Shown here: one piece after another, positions 23,187-35,453 of the stretch | Layout of the letters: the number at the start of each line of letters is the position of its first letter | How positions within the stretch are numbered: the first letter of the stretch is position 1 | Source: Oidiodendron maius Zn | Taxonomy: Eukaryota; Ascomycota; Leotiomycetes; Myxotrichaceae | DNA: 64,000 bases | Reading direction: 5' to 3' | Assembly: GCA_000827325.1 (NCBI GenBank) | Contig: KN832883.1 | Span: 696,648-760,647, forward strand | Translations under genes and position numbers: made by a program | Notes under the pieces: model-generated | Told to the model about the DNA's origin: nothing | What the model saw: only the letters and a program-made list of their open reading frames with translations | Databases searched by the model: none

Positions 23187-24195
23187 TCATTTAACCCTCG
23201 ATATTCGCTGACTGACAAACCACCGCCTCTTTGTCGCTTCTCCAGGCTCGAATCCAACTTTACGGTCCTCAGCTAGCTTCCATAGTACCTGGTTTAAGAA
23301 AGGCGCCAGGGCTTTCTCAACTACCTCGTCTGGAACATTCCCATAAATTGACCGTACGATTTCATTCAGCGTCATGCCTCCTCTCCCTCTTTGTCCCTGG
23401 CTTTCCATTTGTGATTTGCTCCGAACCAATGTCGAGTAAACCTGCGAGACGCGAAACTCTTTGTGGTTGATGTAATCTTGCATTTTGGCGGGCAAGTCAT
23501 TGATCTTATCGCCGTGAGCTGGGTATCCAGCAGCGCAGTTCAGTTGTGCCATGTGTGCCAGACTCTTCATATAGATGCCGAGATCCTGCACAACTGAATA
23601 GCCGTGGCCAAGTACATTGTCACCGGTAAAGAGCGCATTCTCCTCCTCCAGAAAGAAGCACATGTGGTCGATGGAGTGTCCAGGCGTAAAAATAGCTCGG
23701 ATTGTTGCGCCTTCGACCTGGAAGACTTGCCCGTCTACAATATCCCGTTGACCGCAGTCAGGCTGGTTCTTGTACACTCGTGATGCCAACTGGTTATCGT
23801 AGGCAATGAGATCTGGCACACCACCAGTGTGGTCCCCATGCCAGTGGGTGAGCAGTATATGTGAGATATCTAGCTGGCGTTCCTCGACAAACCGGGCTAC
23901 TCTTTCAATCCAACACGGCATTCCCTAGATGAGAGCAATTAGTAACTTATTGGGTAATTTGAGAGAATGCCATATGCTGATATACCTGGCCAGTATCGAT
24001 AATGATTCGAGACCTGCCGGTCCCCACTAAATAGGTGTTTGTGCCTTGCAGGTGCATGTTACCTGGGTTCCCGCCTAGTATCCTCGTAACTCGATCTGTG
24101 ACATCTTCAACATCTGGCAGGTACGGCAGATTTGCTTCTACGCCAGAGAGGTACTCTTGCCAGAAGGCCTTATCGAATGGCATTTTGAGAGCCAT
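23187..24195 (-). CDS. Metallo-beta-lactamase-type thioesterase (ACTE-like)
   Basis: A two-exon gene (23986..24195, 23187..23924; 61-base intron, phase 0) coding for 315 residues. The zinc site [10 protein letters not shown] places His97, His99, Asp101 and His102; further ligands are in [12 protein letters not shown] and [10 protein letters not shown]. The N-terminal [19 protein letters not shown] and IIIDTGQ are typical of the LACTB2-like group that includes the atrochrysone carboxyl ACP thioesterases. Those enzymes hydrolyse the polyketide from a non-reducing PKS that lacks its own thioesterase, which is what the PKS at 43.1-48.8 kb is. The partner lies 19 kb away across the RiPP locus. It is divergent from the Zn2Cys6 regulator. 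Alternative: a general hydrolase, but context favours the polyketide role. Confidence 0.85.
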
Positions 24196-25162
24196 TGCTG
24201 AGGAGTGTGAGTCTGCGCCGATCGGACTATAAAAGAGGCGGGGAAGTACTATATGTATAGAATGAATAGTGCTAGTTTTCGAGCATGCCTGTCATGTTTG
24301 GCAGCCCGTAGATTAGTCACTGTATCCCCACGGGATGTTGCACAGCGAACCTTCAGCGCTCTAAAGTCCGACTCTCTTACATACAGGCTACATCACTAAT
24401 CCCCTCCTGGTAGGATTTTACAATTATTCACCGTAATAAAGACGCATACGCCACCCAATACGCGCGTCTTGGTTTCCAGGTTATTCAAGGTGCATGCCAG
24501 ACTCTAATAGGAAGCCACGGCGGAGGTCAAATATTAACTTACTTTCGGACACATTAGGTGGGCCGGTTCTAGGTCTCTCTCCCATATAATCATGTCCACC
24601 GTTGCTTGATGTAGCTCTGGACGGCACACAGTGACTAATAATAGGATATTAAAAATACATTCCGCGGGTTGTAATCCGAGACGTAGATCAAAGAAGGATC
24701 GTAATCCTAACTCGCCAGTTGTGAGGTGCCATGCCTTAAAAGTGGACACAGCGCATTCACTAAGCCGGGCGGCTATTCCATTAAGGTAGGTTACACGGCC
24801 ACCTCGTGTTTTTATTTTGTGTCTAGATCTTCTGGCCATTCTAATTGATTGGCGGCCGAATACGAAAATAAAGGGGCGAGACTGTTACTTACGCACTTGT
24901 CCGAAAGGCGGCAGGCTGGGCGGAAAAAGAACATTCCTTTAGCATATAATTCGGACTCTTGGGACACGGAATTGGTTCGCACTTAAAAATAGTGTGCTTT
25001 AGTTGATTAGACCAGATCAAATGCGGCGTAATGTAAAATTCCTTCCGCGTCTTGGCATGTGCGGCAATTAAAGCTTGGCATGCTGAACTTCGTAGGACGT
25101 GCCTTCGCGTCCGAAAGGTAGCAGGACGGCGGAATTTGCGGTATATAAAAATATATTGATAT
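24196..25162. promoter_or_regulatory. Divergent intergenic region, thioesterase / Zn2Cys6 regulator
   Basis: These 967 bases lie between outward-facing genes. Two similar 27-30 base direct elements containing GTCCGAAAGG and GGCGGAA occur at about 24898-24924 and 25108-25133, and CGGACTCTTGGGACACGGA lies at about 24952. CGG-containing repeats are what Zn2Cys6 factors bind, but no site is proven. Confidence 0.4.
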
Positions 25163-27897
25163 ATGGAAGCGGTAGGAGTCAAAAATATTCGAGAGCTACT
25201 CGAATACCGACAATTAATGGAGGAAAGCAGGTCGAAAACGGCCACAAGGCACTCATGCCAACGGAAGCGGCCGGCAGCACCTCCACAGCTCAGCTGCGAG
25301 CTTTGTCGAGAGAGAAAAGTCAAGTGCGACAAGCTAGAACCTTGTACCAATTGCATTTCATCTGGTGTTATCTGTGTGCCGATTCACCGCCTACGATTGC
25401 CGCGTGGCGTCCATGCCCGCTCCCGCCGGGCATCACCGCCAGCACCAACTGTGCATGTAAAGGCTCACAGCACCAATGCTGAGCTTAATGAGAACAGTCT
25501 CAGTAAATGTATTCAGAGACTTGAGTCCCTCGTAGACAGCCTGGGCTCAACGACGACTAGAGCGGAATGTATATCATCGGGGTACAACCAAAGGCAGGTA
25601 AGTTGGCGTTGAATCTCGCTGAAGACACTGATAAAATCATGCTGAAAATATCTCCTGTAGTCTATTAAAAGCTCGCCAATATCGAATGTCACTCCAGTAC
25701 ATGCGAGTCCCAGGGCGTCGGAGGCAGCAATTTCCAGAGGTGGCCAGAAACAGACTATCTTGATACCGCAGCCCGATCACTCGTGGGCCGACTTAGTTGA
25801 TGAGGTAGGAAGGATCTCACACACACAAGGATAACGCAAGCATCCATCTATTCTGGCCAGTATGCTGACCCGGCCGCCGTAGATAAGTGAACTCCATGAT
25901 GAAACGACTTCAAACGAAGAGGACGAACACAACCCACAACAACTATACTCTACCCAGGCCAACTTGACCGACAGCGGCATTGGTGTTCTGGGATTGGGCG
26001 CATTATGTGACACGCCGCTTATCCCCAATCACTTCACTCCCAGAGTCTCAGTCAGTGTAAGTCAGATGTGTCTGGTCTATCTCCGGCAGGTAGACCCGGT
26101 TATCAAGATTCTTCATCGGCCGTCCCTACAGGGGTGGTTGGTACGAGGAGAAGGATACCTAGGTTACCCATCTGGGCATGCCTCAGTCGACGCTCTGAGC
26201 GCGGCAGTATGCTACTCTGCAGCGAGCAGCATGACGGAAAATCAGTGCCACGCATCCTTTCATACCAACAAATCTACCGTCGTAGCAGACTATAGAAAGG
26301 CATGCGAGGCTGCGATGCAGAGGGCGGACTTACTAGCGACACGAGACATTACTGTCCTTCAGGCGTTTGTGTTATATCTCGTGAGTGTCTATATATATCT
26401 TATAAATGCATAGTGACAGAGAATTTGGAGCTGATATTTTGCTATTGTTTGGTGCTAAAGATTGCAAGGAGATCAGAGGACCGTAGCAGAGCCGTGTGGA
26501 CTCTAATCGCAGTGGCTGTCAGCATTGCGAAGTCCTTATGCATCTATCGAGATCCAGAAATGGCGGCTGGACGTGAGGAGAGCTTCTTCGATCAGCAGAT
26601 GCGAAGGCGGCTGTGGCTCACTACCTGCCTGATAGACTTCCAGGCCTCGTTTGGTCTGACCTCCGAGCCACTTATCAGCCTCGAGGAAGCAACTTCTTCT
26701 TTTGTCCTACCACGACACGTCAATGACGCTGATTTCGACCATACTACGCAATACCCAATTCCTGTTAGAGAGGGGTTGACCGACACGACTTTTGCACTCG
26801 TCACATACCATGCACAACTCAGCGGACGCTTGCTTAACTCTGTTGCGGTGGAGAAGAGTAGGACTGAAAATTTTGGCATAGCCAACGGACAGCACGCAGC
26901 ATCAACGTCGTCTAATAACGCGTCGAACATAGAAGCGGAACGACAGCAGCACGCACAACGATTCAAGCAAGAAGCACTCAAGCTCTTACACTTCTGCGAC
27001 CCTGAATCATCTCCATACGCCTGGTTCACTTGGCACGGGACACAGTGCATCCTGGCTGGGGTGCAGCTATTCGAACTACGCCCACTGCAGTGGGCACGGA
27101 TAGGCGAACCAGTGCCGCTGCAGAGTGCAGAGGATGATTCAGAACTGCTACAGCTAACACTCCGATTTCTCGAGAAGGCGCAACTGATGTTGACCGATCC
27201 CCGCGGTGAGGGCTTCCGCTGGTATATCGTAGTTCCGTGGCATGCACTGGCAATAGCCATCGCCCAGTGCTACGTGTGTACCGACACCGCCCTCGTTCGC
27301 CAAGTCTGGCCACTTATTGAAGCGTCCTACCACCACCTCGAGATCGCCACTGCGAAGAGTGCTAGCGGAATGCAGCAGCATCCTCTGGGAAAGCTAATGC
27401 ACCAGACACGGGAGAAACTGGAGGGGTTTCAGCACTTTGATCATATTGCAATAGAAAATACATACTTCAGCAATACTGGCGTGCCCGCAGAGATCACGCA
27501 CTTAGGAGCAAATGCTGTTCTAGTTGAAAAATCAACTCTCTCACCTTGGTCGACAATCCCTTTACCTAGCAATTCAGATTCCATCACTGGGCCTGCTTAT
27601 TCCCCACCAGCGGCGCTACTCCCACAGCAAAGATGGAGCCCGTCATGGCAATCTCTCCAGGGCCACCCTATGATCACCTCTACGCCTACATTATCAATGA
27701 CAGGACTATCTCCTTCACCACAAGACATCCTAGACCAATCTTGGAGGCCGTTAGAGGAGCTTGTACCAGGTATTCACTTAAATGAGTTTGCAATTCCCGG
27801 CTTGTATTGTGAAAATAGGCCAGTGAAATCTCTCATGATAGCACCTTATTTCATCGCAAACAACGAGGCATTGGAAGCATGGGAGACCTTGGCTTAG
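25163..27897 (+). CDS. Zn2Cys6 transcription factor with fungal-specific domain
   Basis: A four-exon gene (25163..25597, 25661..25804, 25883..26380, 26461..27897) coding for about 837 residues; all intron phases are 0. The binuclear zinc cluster is complete: Cys45, 48, 55, 61, 64 and 71 in CELCRERKVKC and CTNCISSGVIC, followed by a basic linker (RGVHARSRR) and a possible coiled region. The middle has the fungal-specific transcription factor domain (VDPVIKILHRPSLQGW; AVWTLIAVAVSIAKSL; RRRLWLTTCLIDFQASFGL). It is the only regulator in the biosynthetic region and likely controls the polyketide genes; control of the RiPP locus is possible but unproven. An alternative start at 25217 (MEESRSK) would put a palindrome (25187..25205) upstream of translation. 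Confidence 0.85.
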
Positions 27898-28150
27898 GGG
27901 TTTACGGGTATGTCATCCTAATATTTGACAATCAGGATGAGCCTCTAGAGCCCGTGGTTCCTGTGGTATGATTTATCATGGCGTACATTAAGGTAAACGG
28001 CAACTGGCTTGCCTAGCGAACTAGACTTCAGTTTTGAAACAATTCTATGTTTTACAGTAAGTGACCTCGATGTTTATCTCAGCCAGGTGCAGCCTTGCCC
28101 ACAAGACAGATTCAACCTCACTGGCTTAGATTCTGCAGAGATCTAAAGTA

Positions 28151-29221
28151 ATGGAGAGCATAGACGCGCAGACATTCACGCTCTATGCGTACCAGAGAGA
28201 TTCAAGTGAGGACTGTATAGCCTAATATACGTCGAACCATTTCCCAGGCGCCGAAAAACAGTGCAGTGCGAGATCAAAGAGTTCCCTTTGCAGAAACGTA
28301 TACCATTCGAAGCTTTGTCATATGAATGGGGCGTGGAGATCGTAGGCAAAACTCTTGACCTCCCATCTTGGGTCCCCAACTAGCAGACCTTCCGTCGATC
28401 CGAAGAGGCTTCCACGGCGTGGATTTTATGCTCATGTCCGCAGATGGTTAAACCAAAGTGAGAAGGCGAGACGTCGGCGACCCAGCTCGTCTCATGCCTC
28501 AAGGTATCCAAATCGGCCACATCAAAACCGTGGGGATGTGTAACAAACAGCTCCACCGAACCACGGGCCTTCGAATTCGTGCACCACACACAACTCAAGG
28601 AATTCGAGCAACTCCCTACTCACGCCCGCACCACTAACATAACTTCCCTTTACCAGTTCACTGATGAGCCAATCCAACTAGCCTACATGCGAACACGCTT
28701 CTGCTCCGACTTTCCCTACCGCCATTTCAACCCCTCCTCCCATTTCATCGACCTGCGCACTGGCGAAGTCGCCTGGTTAACAGTCTCGGGAATCCTCTTC
28801 ACCGCCAGCCCCCCCCTCCTCCTACGCGGATCCCGGGAACCAAAATTCTAGCGTCAACGAAGATATCAAGTCCTCTTTGCTCCAGCAGTCAGCGAATAAT
28901 GTCTTCACCACCACAGAAACCGGAAATATGGGCATGGCTCTTCCGGTTGTACAGGTTGACGACATTGTCTTTGTTTTGATTAAGGGGAGGTTCCCAGTGG
29001 TTCTCCGATCGGCGGAGGGTGAGACAGATACGACAAGTGCAGATCCGGATGTGCACAATTTTGTGTGTCTCTGCTCCCTTCACAGCTTAACAAATGGGAA
29101 AGCCCGGAGACGGCCGGTGGATTCATTCCTACTCGGCATTACCGCAGAGCATGATCACGAGCAGTCACGCTGGTGGCTGGCATTCAGGTCAGGAGTTGCT
29201 GACAACCACCGGATTGCATGA
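28151..29221 (+). pseudogene. Decayed HET-domain gene
   Basis: Remnant of a heterokaryon-incompatibility (HET) family gene. From ATG 28151 (MESIDAQTFTLYAYQRDSSE) the frame breaks near 28222, then continues one frame over with QCEIKEFPLQKRIPFEALSY and EWG, the opening HET motif. Stops follow, and the middle (28380-28560) is only recognisable in pieces spread over frames. The C-terminal part (28877..29221) reads NVFTTTETGNMGMALPVVQV and DDIVFVLIKGRFPVVLR, the usual end segment of HET proteins. An intact version would be about 600-700 residues, so internal sequence is also missing. Probably not functional; introns could explain some but not all breaks. Confidence 0.65.
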
Positions 29222-29399
29222 GTTTATTGTTGTGTAAATAGTTCTGTATATCATCTACTAATAGCTACAAACTACGACAAATGGCTATAAGTTATCACCT
29301 CAGGCACTCACTCCAATCTATGGCGCGTTGTAAGTTATTTCAAAAATTCAATTTAGGCTTTGTATCCTTTTTAATAATAAAAGCTTCATTTCTTTTTCA

Positions 29400-29710
29400 T
29401 CATTTAACTCCGTGAAAACCTCCACAATCCGAGTCTTCCCCCACGTCGCTTGAAATATCTCTAATCTCCGCTGAGTAATGTGGCCTGACTTTGACCTTTA
29501 CGACCTCACAATAGGCGCATCTCGGGATACCACAGTCTGGATTGGGGCAATTTTGAGTTGTGATAGAGTTCCCGGAATGTCCGCATGCACACTAAAAGAT
29601 TGTGAGCACAAGCGAATAGTTTGAGCCGTCAATTAGGGAACGTATATGAAAGGGGGGTTGTAACGTACACAGCGCCAAATAAAGACTGCTCGCTTCTTGG
29701 GCGGGCCCAT
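29400..29710 (-). CDS. Small cysteine-rich zinc-ribbon-like protein
   Basis: A two-exon gene (29669..29710 and 29400..29591; intron 29592..29668 with GTACGT donor and TTTTAG acceptor, phase 0) coding for only 77 residues. The protein starts MGPPKKRAVFIWRC and continues CACGHSGNSITTQNCPNPDC and GIPRCAYCEV: four Cys pairs or near-pairs (CCAC, CPNPDC, CAYC) arranged like a zinc ribbon. Small fungal proteins with a W-x-C-C-x-C-G start, a central C-P-x-C-G-type knuckle and an R-C-x-Y-C element are common and uncharacterised, and this fits them. No signal peptide; likely intracellular. It lies between the HET and SUR7/PalI remnants, yet its frame and splice sites are intact. Confidence 0.65.
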
Positions 29711-31139
29711 TGTTGGGGTTGCCTGACGCTCTAGCTTCGAGAATTGGGCAAGATGATAAACGCTACCCTTGTTTCGGAATGATATGAGAGCTGTATTTAG
29801 GCAATGGGCAGTGATGCTACACTGTAACTCGATGTTATCCCTTACTGCCAGATCGCAGGGTAGAATATAGCAATTGGGAATCGGATGACAACCAGGCAGG
29901 AATAGTCTAATTTGACAATTGACGAAGACGCTTCTGAATCACGAAGTTGTTGCCTTTGAGATTCATATCGGAAGATATATAGATAGCCATTGTAATGTAC
30001 TAGTAGTTAAAGGGGAAATGCGGTTGAAGGTGGTGACAAGGTCCTGACGCAAGTCATTTTGTAATTCAAATAAAAGATGGTTCTAATGTTATCTAGCGCT
30101 CACGCCTAGTAATGAAGCTTAGTCCGCGACCTTGTGAGATGAATGTGACCTTTGGAGGCCTCCAACCACCTTCCACCTATGGAAGGGGTATCGTCAATTG
30201 GAATACATGGTTCAACCAGCTTATTATGCATAACAGCTCGTGCAGCTGCGTATTATGAAACTCAGAAAGTGCGACTCAGGGCAAGTCTCTCTAGCAGGTA
30301 ACATCCGGATCGACTTCCGAAATTAATGCAAGGGTTCAATCGATAATGTCGAGCAGCCGATTAAGTTTTGTGTGATGGGCCTCCGCCACATTCGTCACAA
30401 GGCCCCGCTATATCCTTACTGGCCAATTCGAAGGTTTTCGGGGGAGCTTTCCCCGGATCAATAGCCCGTCTCTATCCACTCGCTGGGAGGAGGCCTCCAG
30501 ATCAGGGGCAGGGCTGCATGGATCCTGACAATGGCCAACTAATGGGCAGCCATGGCAGGCGTCTCTTATGCACTGTACCCTCGCACACGTGATCAACTGC
30601 ATATATTTGTCGCTCTTGCGAAGTCGCGAAGCTGCCACATTTTCACATCAGCAAAATCTTTCCGAGCTATCACATTGCAACCGCAGCTATTGAAGTTTGT
30701 TTTCTTTTCCGCCCCGCTGCTCACCTTGTGTGCCAGTCAGGATAGGTCTGGCTTCACGCACCTTATTATCCGTATCGAACTTTGTATTTGGGCATCCTTC
30801 GTCCCATAATCTTTCGGAAGTTCCTGCACAGAGATGTGACAATCCAAAAAGAGCTCGACAGCCATAGTTAAGAAAGATTACGCTGGCAGAATCTTCCCAC
30901 ACAAGCCTGTCTAGCGGATATTGAGGGGCCATCAAACGATTTCCGATGTATCGTCTTCTCAAGATCATGGTCGAGGAAACTCTAGCCGATCCACAACTAT
31001 CAATCTCGAAAATTATAGCCTCTTTCATGACAGGATATTTCTATCATTATCCCCGGCTACCTGGGCACCTTCTCCGCTTCCGCGATCTCCCGATCCCCAC
31101 CCAAATTGAACACTCCATATTCAGAAAGAGAGCGAGATT
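29711..31139. other. Gene-free stretch
   Basis: No supported gene. Several short open frames on both strands (30.4-31.0 kb) lack motifs and overlap each other. It contains the promoter of the small Cys-rich gene. Confidence 0.45.
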
Positions 31140-32165
31140 TTGCGGTCAATCACCCGACCCCTCCACCAATCAGCAATCATTCTCCTCAGGATTTCCATCT
31201 TTCTCCTCCTGTCCGCCCTCTACAGCTCAGCGAGCTTGCAGTTTAAAGAGCAGCAGTTGAGCGCCCGCGTCCGCGATCTTCCTGTGTACCTAAAACCAGG
31301 CTTCCAACAAGCACTGTTAACAACTTTTATTGTAGCTTTACACGCCCAAGGCGCATGTCTCTGCGAGTATCGAGGACAACACGGATCTGCGATAGAAGGG
31401 CAATCTAGATAGCATTCGAGATCGTTTCGTGGTGCTGGAGCTTGGCTAGAGCAATCTCTATCCCACGCCAATAATCTTCGCCCTGCCCGAGAATTTTTCT
31501 GGAGGCTATACCGAGACTCCTGCCGCTCAAACCTTACTCTCCCAAGAGGGTCTGGTGTTTCAGCATCAAGAGCACAACCAGCGTTACGAGTGCGATCAGT
31601 GTGGCAGAGTCTATCTCCGTCACTGCGATCCGATGTCACAGGGGTCGACCTTATTTACCTTTGCCACCTCGATTACGGCTGCTTCCACACTGTGGTTGTT
31701 GAACTGATTGGGCAGTAATATAACATAAGGGTTCAATACAACAGGTTTTGTATTAAGTGCACTAAATTGACTGGATAGCTAACTACAATATGTGCATACT
31801 CTCTAATATATAGATCCGAAGCCCCTTCTGAGGTTCTATCTTTAGGCTTCACTCGTGCCGTGCGGGGTTACAAACAATATCATGTGCAAGCTAGCATCGG
31901 AGCTCATATTCTCGTAGTGACGTGGATTGCAGTGGCGTTCTTCTTGGGCAGCGCTCTCATCCCGGTATTCAGCTCGTGCCACTACTTCGGTCGCTCATGT
32001 ACCACGGAAACCGTCCTAATCATGGTGCCCAGACGGAGAAGTCTACTTGGTCGTATAATAAGGTTAGCGCTTTGTTGGCGCAGAAGAACAGCAGCTTCTG
32101 GCGTCCGTTCCAGGGACGGTTTCCGAGCCCCTGGGTATAATCTCTCGGAAGCAGGATGCTTATGA
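31140..32165 (+). pseudogene. Decayed SUR7/PalI-like membrane protein gene
   Basis: Fragments of a SUR7/PalI-family gene (fungal plasma-membrane proteins with four membrane helices) lie in order on the plus strand. A first helix-like piece (ILLRISIFLLLSALYSSASL) is near 31170. TLFTFATSITAASTLWLL, like the third helix, is near 31650. YHVQASIGAHILVVTWIAVA then FFLGSALIPVFSSC, like the fourth helix ending in the cysteine cluster, is at 31880-31980. The pieces are separated by stops and frame changes, and the usual four-Cys CCCCSG cluster is disrupted. Introns may explain some breaks. Its position at the edge of the RiPP locus suggests a decaying boundary. Moderate confidence in the family, low in exact limits. 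Confidence 0.45.
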
Positions 32166-32824
32166 GCCCTTTCATCATGTTTGATATTGTAGAATTTTAT
32201 AGTAATAATAATAACCTGTTTATAAGTACGTATTACAAGAATACGCCCTTGCAAGTAGAGGCGTATACGGATTTCATTACGCCCACACAGCCGTACTATA
32301 CTGTATCTGTAATTTTTCTAGGTGCGTAAGGAATAAAGTCACTGTATTATAATAAACTACACCTGCATTGTATGCAGTTATATTCCTCACACTGCTCAGA
32401 TTGCATGCCCTTTCCAGCCTCCAATGATATCGAAGGAAATAGAGCTTTTTACAGCTAAATCAGCGTCCTCAAGCATGGCCAGCGTCCCAGCAATATAATA
32501 TTAACACCGGAGCTTAGTCTAATTGGACATCAGGCACCCAATACACACACGACACAACGCATCATATTCAGTAGTTAGATGACATTGATTCTGAGTAATA
32601 TTACGAGTGATTTCTTTTACTATACAAAATACGACAGTTAGGAGGTACCGGCAGAAATTCCCAAATAGGCTTAAATTGATATTTTCTCTATCAAAAAGAG
32701 TGATGGCACGTATCATAGGTCTCAAAGCCAAGGTCTTAAGCCTAAAGGAACTGCCTCTCCACAGCTCCATCATTTCACTCCTTCATTTTCATACATTTTA
32801 CTCTCACATATATCTCCTTCTAAA
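32166..32824. other. Gene-free stretch upstream of UstYa-1
   Basis: AT-rich; holds the promoter of the first UstYa-type gene. Pyrimidine-rich bases immediately precede its ATG. No other feature is recognised. Confidence 0.45.
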
Positions 32825-33657
32825 ATGACCTCGTCAAATCTACTCCACACATGCATTGTCGCGTGTTTCTCCTCGGCCGTAACCATCATAACTCTTCTTC
32901 TCCTCATCCGCCCCGGTTATGATAATATAATTACCACCGTTGTCGACCGTGTGCGGACCTCATCTTCTGTTTCTGCCGCCGCCGGCAGCCATTGCCCTAA
33001 GCCGAAAGAGTGTCCCGCTCTCACTCCATCGCAAGAGCTCTTCCCGACAAAATTCGTCAAAGACCCATGGATGCATCAGATTTATAGCAGGAATGGTGCT
33101 TCAAACAAAACGGAATTTTGGGATTCACTGCTCACACCAAATGGAGGCTTCCTAATGGTCGACTTGCAGGACCATAAGAATCATAGCATTGGGGTATCGA
33201 TGTTTCATCAGCTACACTGCTTAAGTATGATGTGAGTATTTTATATTGCTGGTTAAACTATAAAGAATCTAATTAATGATTCATGACTAGTCGAGCCGTT
33301 ATCGTGACCGGCGAGATGCGTAGGCATCCCGTTGAAAGTCGTAATATGAAAGAGATGCAAGATCACGAACATTTTATGCATTGCTTTGATTACATTGTTC
33401 AGGTAGCTCCACTCAAATGCCTTCCATCTTATCCATGATTCTAATGGAGCATACAGGCTATACTGTGCTCAGCAGATGATGCGTTGGAAAGATCAATTAA
33501 CATATTGGACGCGGGGGGTGAAGAGGAGGATGGAATCAACGGTATGGGGCAGACGCACCAATGTCGCAATGCTACGCTACTCTATGACTATGTGCTGCAA
33601 TCTGAGCAAGTCCCCGTTAAGGTGGATTCACTTGGCAAATATTCTGTATTCCCATGA
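32825..33657 (+). CDS. UstYa-type (DUF3328) oxidative cyclase, copy 1
   Basis: A three-exon gene (32825..33231, 33291..33402, 33457..33657) coding for 239 residues. One N-terminal membrane anchor (CIVACFSSAVTIITLLLLI) is followed by the two signature HxxHC motifs: FHQLHCLSM and EHFMHCFDYIVQ, then ILCSADDALE and MGQTHQCRNATLLYDYV, as in UstYa proteins. The family catalyses oxidative macrocyclisation and related oxidation of ribosomal peptides such as ustiloxin, cyclochlorotine-type and asperipin-type products, probably copper-dependent and in the secretory pathway. This is the leftmost member of a four-copy set around the precursor gene at 37.7 kb. Confidence 0.88.
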
Positions 33658-35453
33658 GCACCAAAATTTATCAAGGAGTCAGTAGAAAATTGATGTATTG
33701 GATATGAACATGTTTTACGAATAGGGACATGAGCTGGCTTATGCTCGAGCCGCAGAGGAACAACTGTGACTTAGCAGAGATCAGGACACTTCACCCGTGG
33801 CTGCTAATCAATGCAAACTGGTAAGTGAAGGACGTTTGGGTTGTGGAGGGTGGATGCAACACGCTGGGGTATCTGCGTTCACAGTGCAGAGATTTCAACA
33901 TGTTTATCACTTAACCATGCGGGATTGCACTCACTGGCGTTTGGATGAGGGAATTGTGAAGGTCTAGCCTTCAATACGTGCAAATCTCGTATTGTCGCAT
34001 TTGCAAGATGCTCTGAGGGGCAATTCGGCCCACATCGCGGCCATGCTAGATTACTATGTGCCGATATCACATAAGAAAGTCCTCAGAGTAGTCTAATATA
34101 GCCTCGATAATGCGTCAGGCAGGATCAAAAGGCCCACCACAGGATTTCAATTTTTCTAGTGAATACGATAATCCGTCTTAGGCGCAGCAAGCCCTCGCCT
34201 AGACGACATGATGCCTTCACCGACTAGAGGCCGAGCTGATCGGTGATTACCTAGAAAGGAAGGAGACTCCCTGACACTTCACCGTCCGAAAAAATGGTTC
34301 GAGGCAAAGACTGCAAGGCGATTAGTAATTACCTAAAGAGGAAAGCGACAAGACAGTGGCGGCAGGACTTGAGAAAAACCAACCGGTCTCCATTTCTGCA
34401 AGATTAATTAGTCAAAAAGAGGAAAGATGGAAGCGGTATACCTAAGTCTGGAGACGGTTTAGTTGTGGCCTCTACTAATCTTCTTTGCGAGCTGTACGGT
34501 ATCAAGATGGACAAGTGTGACATTTCTTGTGTGCTTATTGCCACTTTTCTCCCCGCCCGTCCTTCGCCGAGATCCCCGCTAGCTACTGCTGGGACATCTT
34601 CAGGCCGTTATTACTCTCAAAACATTGTATTCATTACAAATGTGCGATGTGAAGACACTTTAGTTTATACTATAATACGCGGTTGCTAATAATGGCAGGT
34701 AAACTTGAGCACCTTTTCCCGAACGGCCCTAGGATAAACTCCACAAAATGATGCTGCAGACCAGGAAGTGTATGCCGAAGAGAAAACGGACCAGAATGTC
34801 TGCCGCAGTTAACGCAGCATGGTGATTCCGAATGAAGTTAGACAACCTTATCCTATCACCTTGCGTGCCGCAAACGCCAAAATGATGGCGGTAGGACGTC
34901 ACACTTTACACTATATTAGGCTAAGTTGAAAACCTCTGACAAGGTTCTTAATCCTTATCCCAACAACCATCATCAAATAAACAGCGCTACAGTTGTGACC
35001 CCGAAAGGACAGAAACAGCCACAGCTCTGCTTCTACCTTTATCGCATGTATTGGTAAGATGCACATCTCACGCTGTGATATGACGTCCGAGTGCTTATGG
35101 CATGCGGGCTAACTTATGGAGCTTGGATTTGTAATGGATAAGCAATGCGTGCCACTTCTTTTCATTGGCTGCAGCTATGTTGAAAACTATACAGGTCTTA
35201 GAAGCCCCTCGGTCCGCCTAGCACGTTGGCCGGACCCGGCATGAGCTGAGAGGCACTTGCCACTAAGTAACAATCGGAAACTGATTCGGCACGAATTTCA
35301 ACTAGCAATGCAGTAGAGTCTCGCACCAGAATCCTTGTCATTACGTTACTATCGCTGCCATTGGGTCTATCTTTTGTACCAAGTAGTTGGTTAGCGCTCC
35401 TGATACTCCACCGAGAACAACCAGGATACCTTCGTGTCATGTGCCCTCTCTCC
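33658..35453. other. Gene-free stretch, 1.8 kb
   Basis: The longest empty stretch in the RiPP locus. No intact frame with a motif on either strand; small frames at 34.4-34.7 kb are judged chance. Confidence 0.45.

Noticed and set aside
24534-24839. Minus-strand 101-codon open frame in the thioesterase/regulator spacer
   Set aside because: No recognisable domain and no upstream exon; judged chance.
30368-31028. Overlapping open frames on both strands at 30.4-31.0 kb
   Set aside because: They overlap each other in several frames and none carries a motif.
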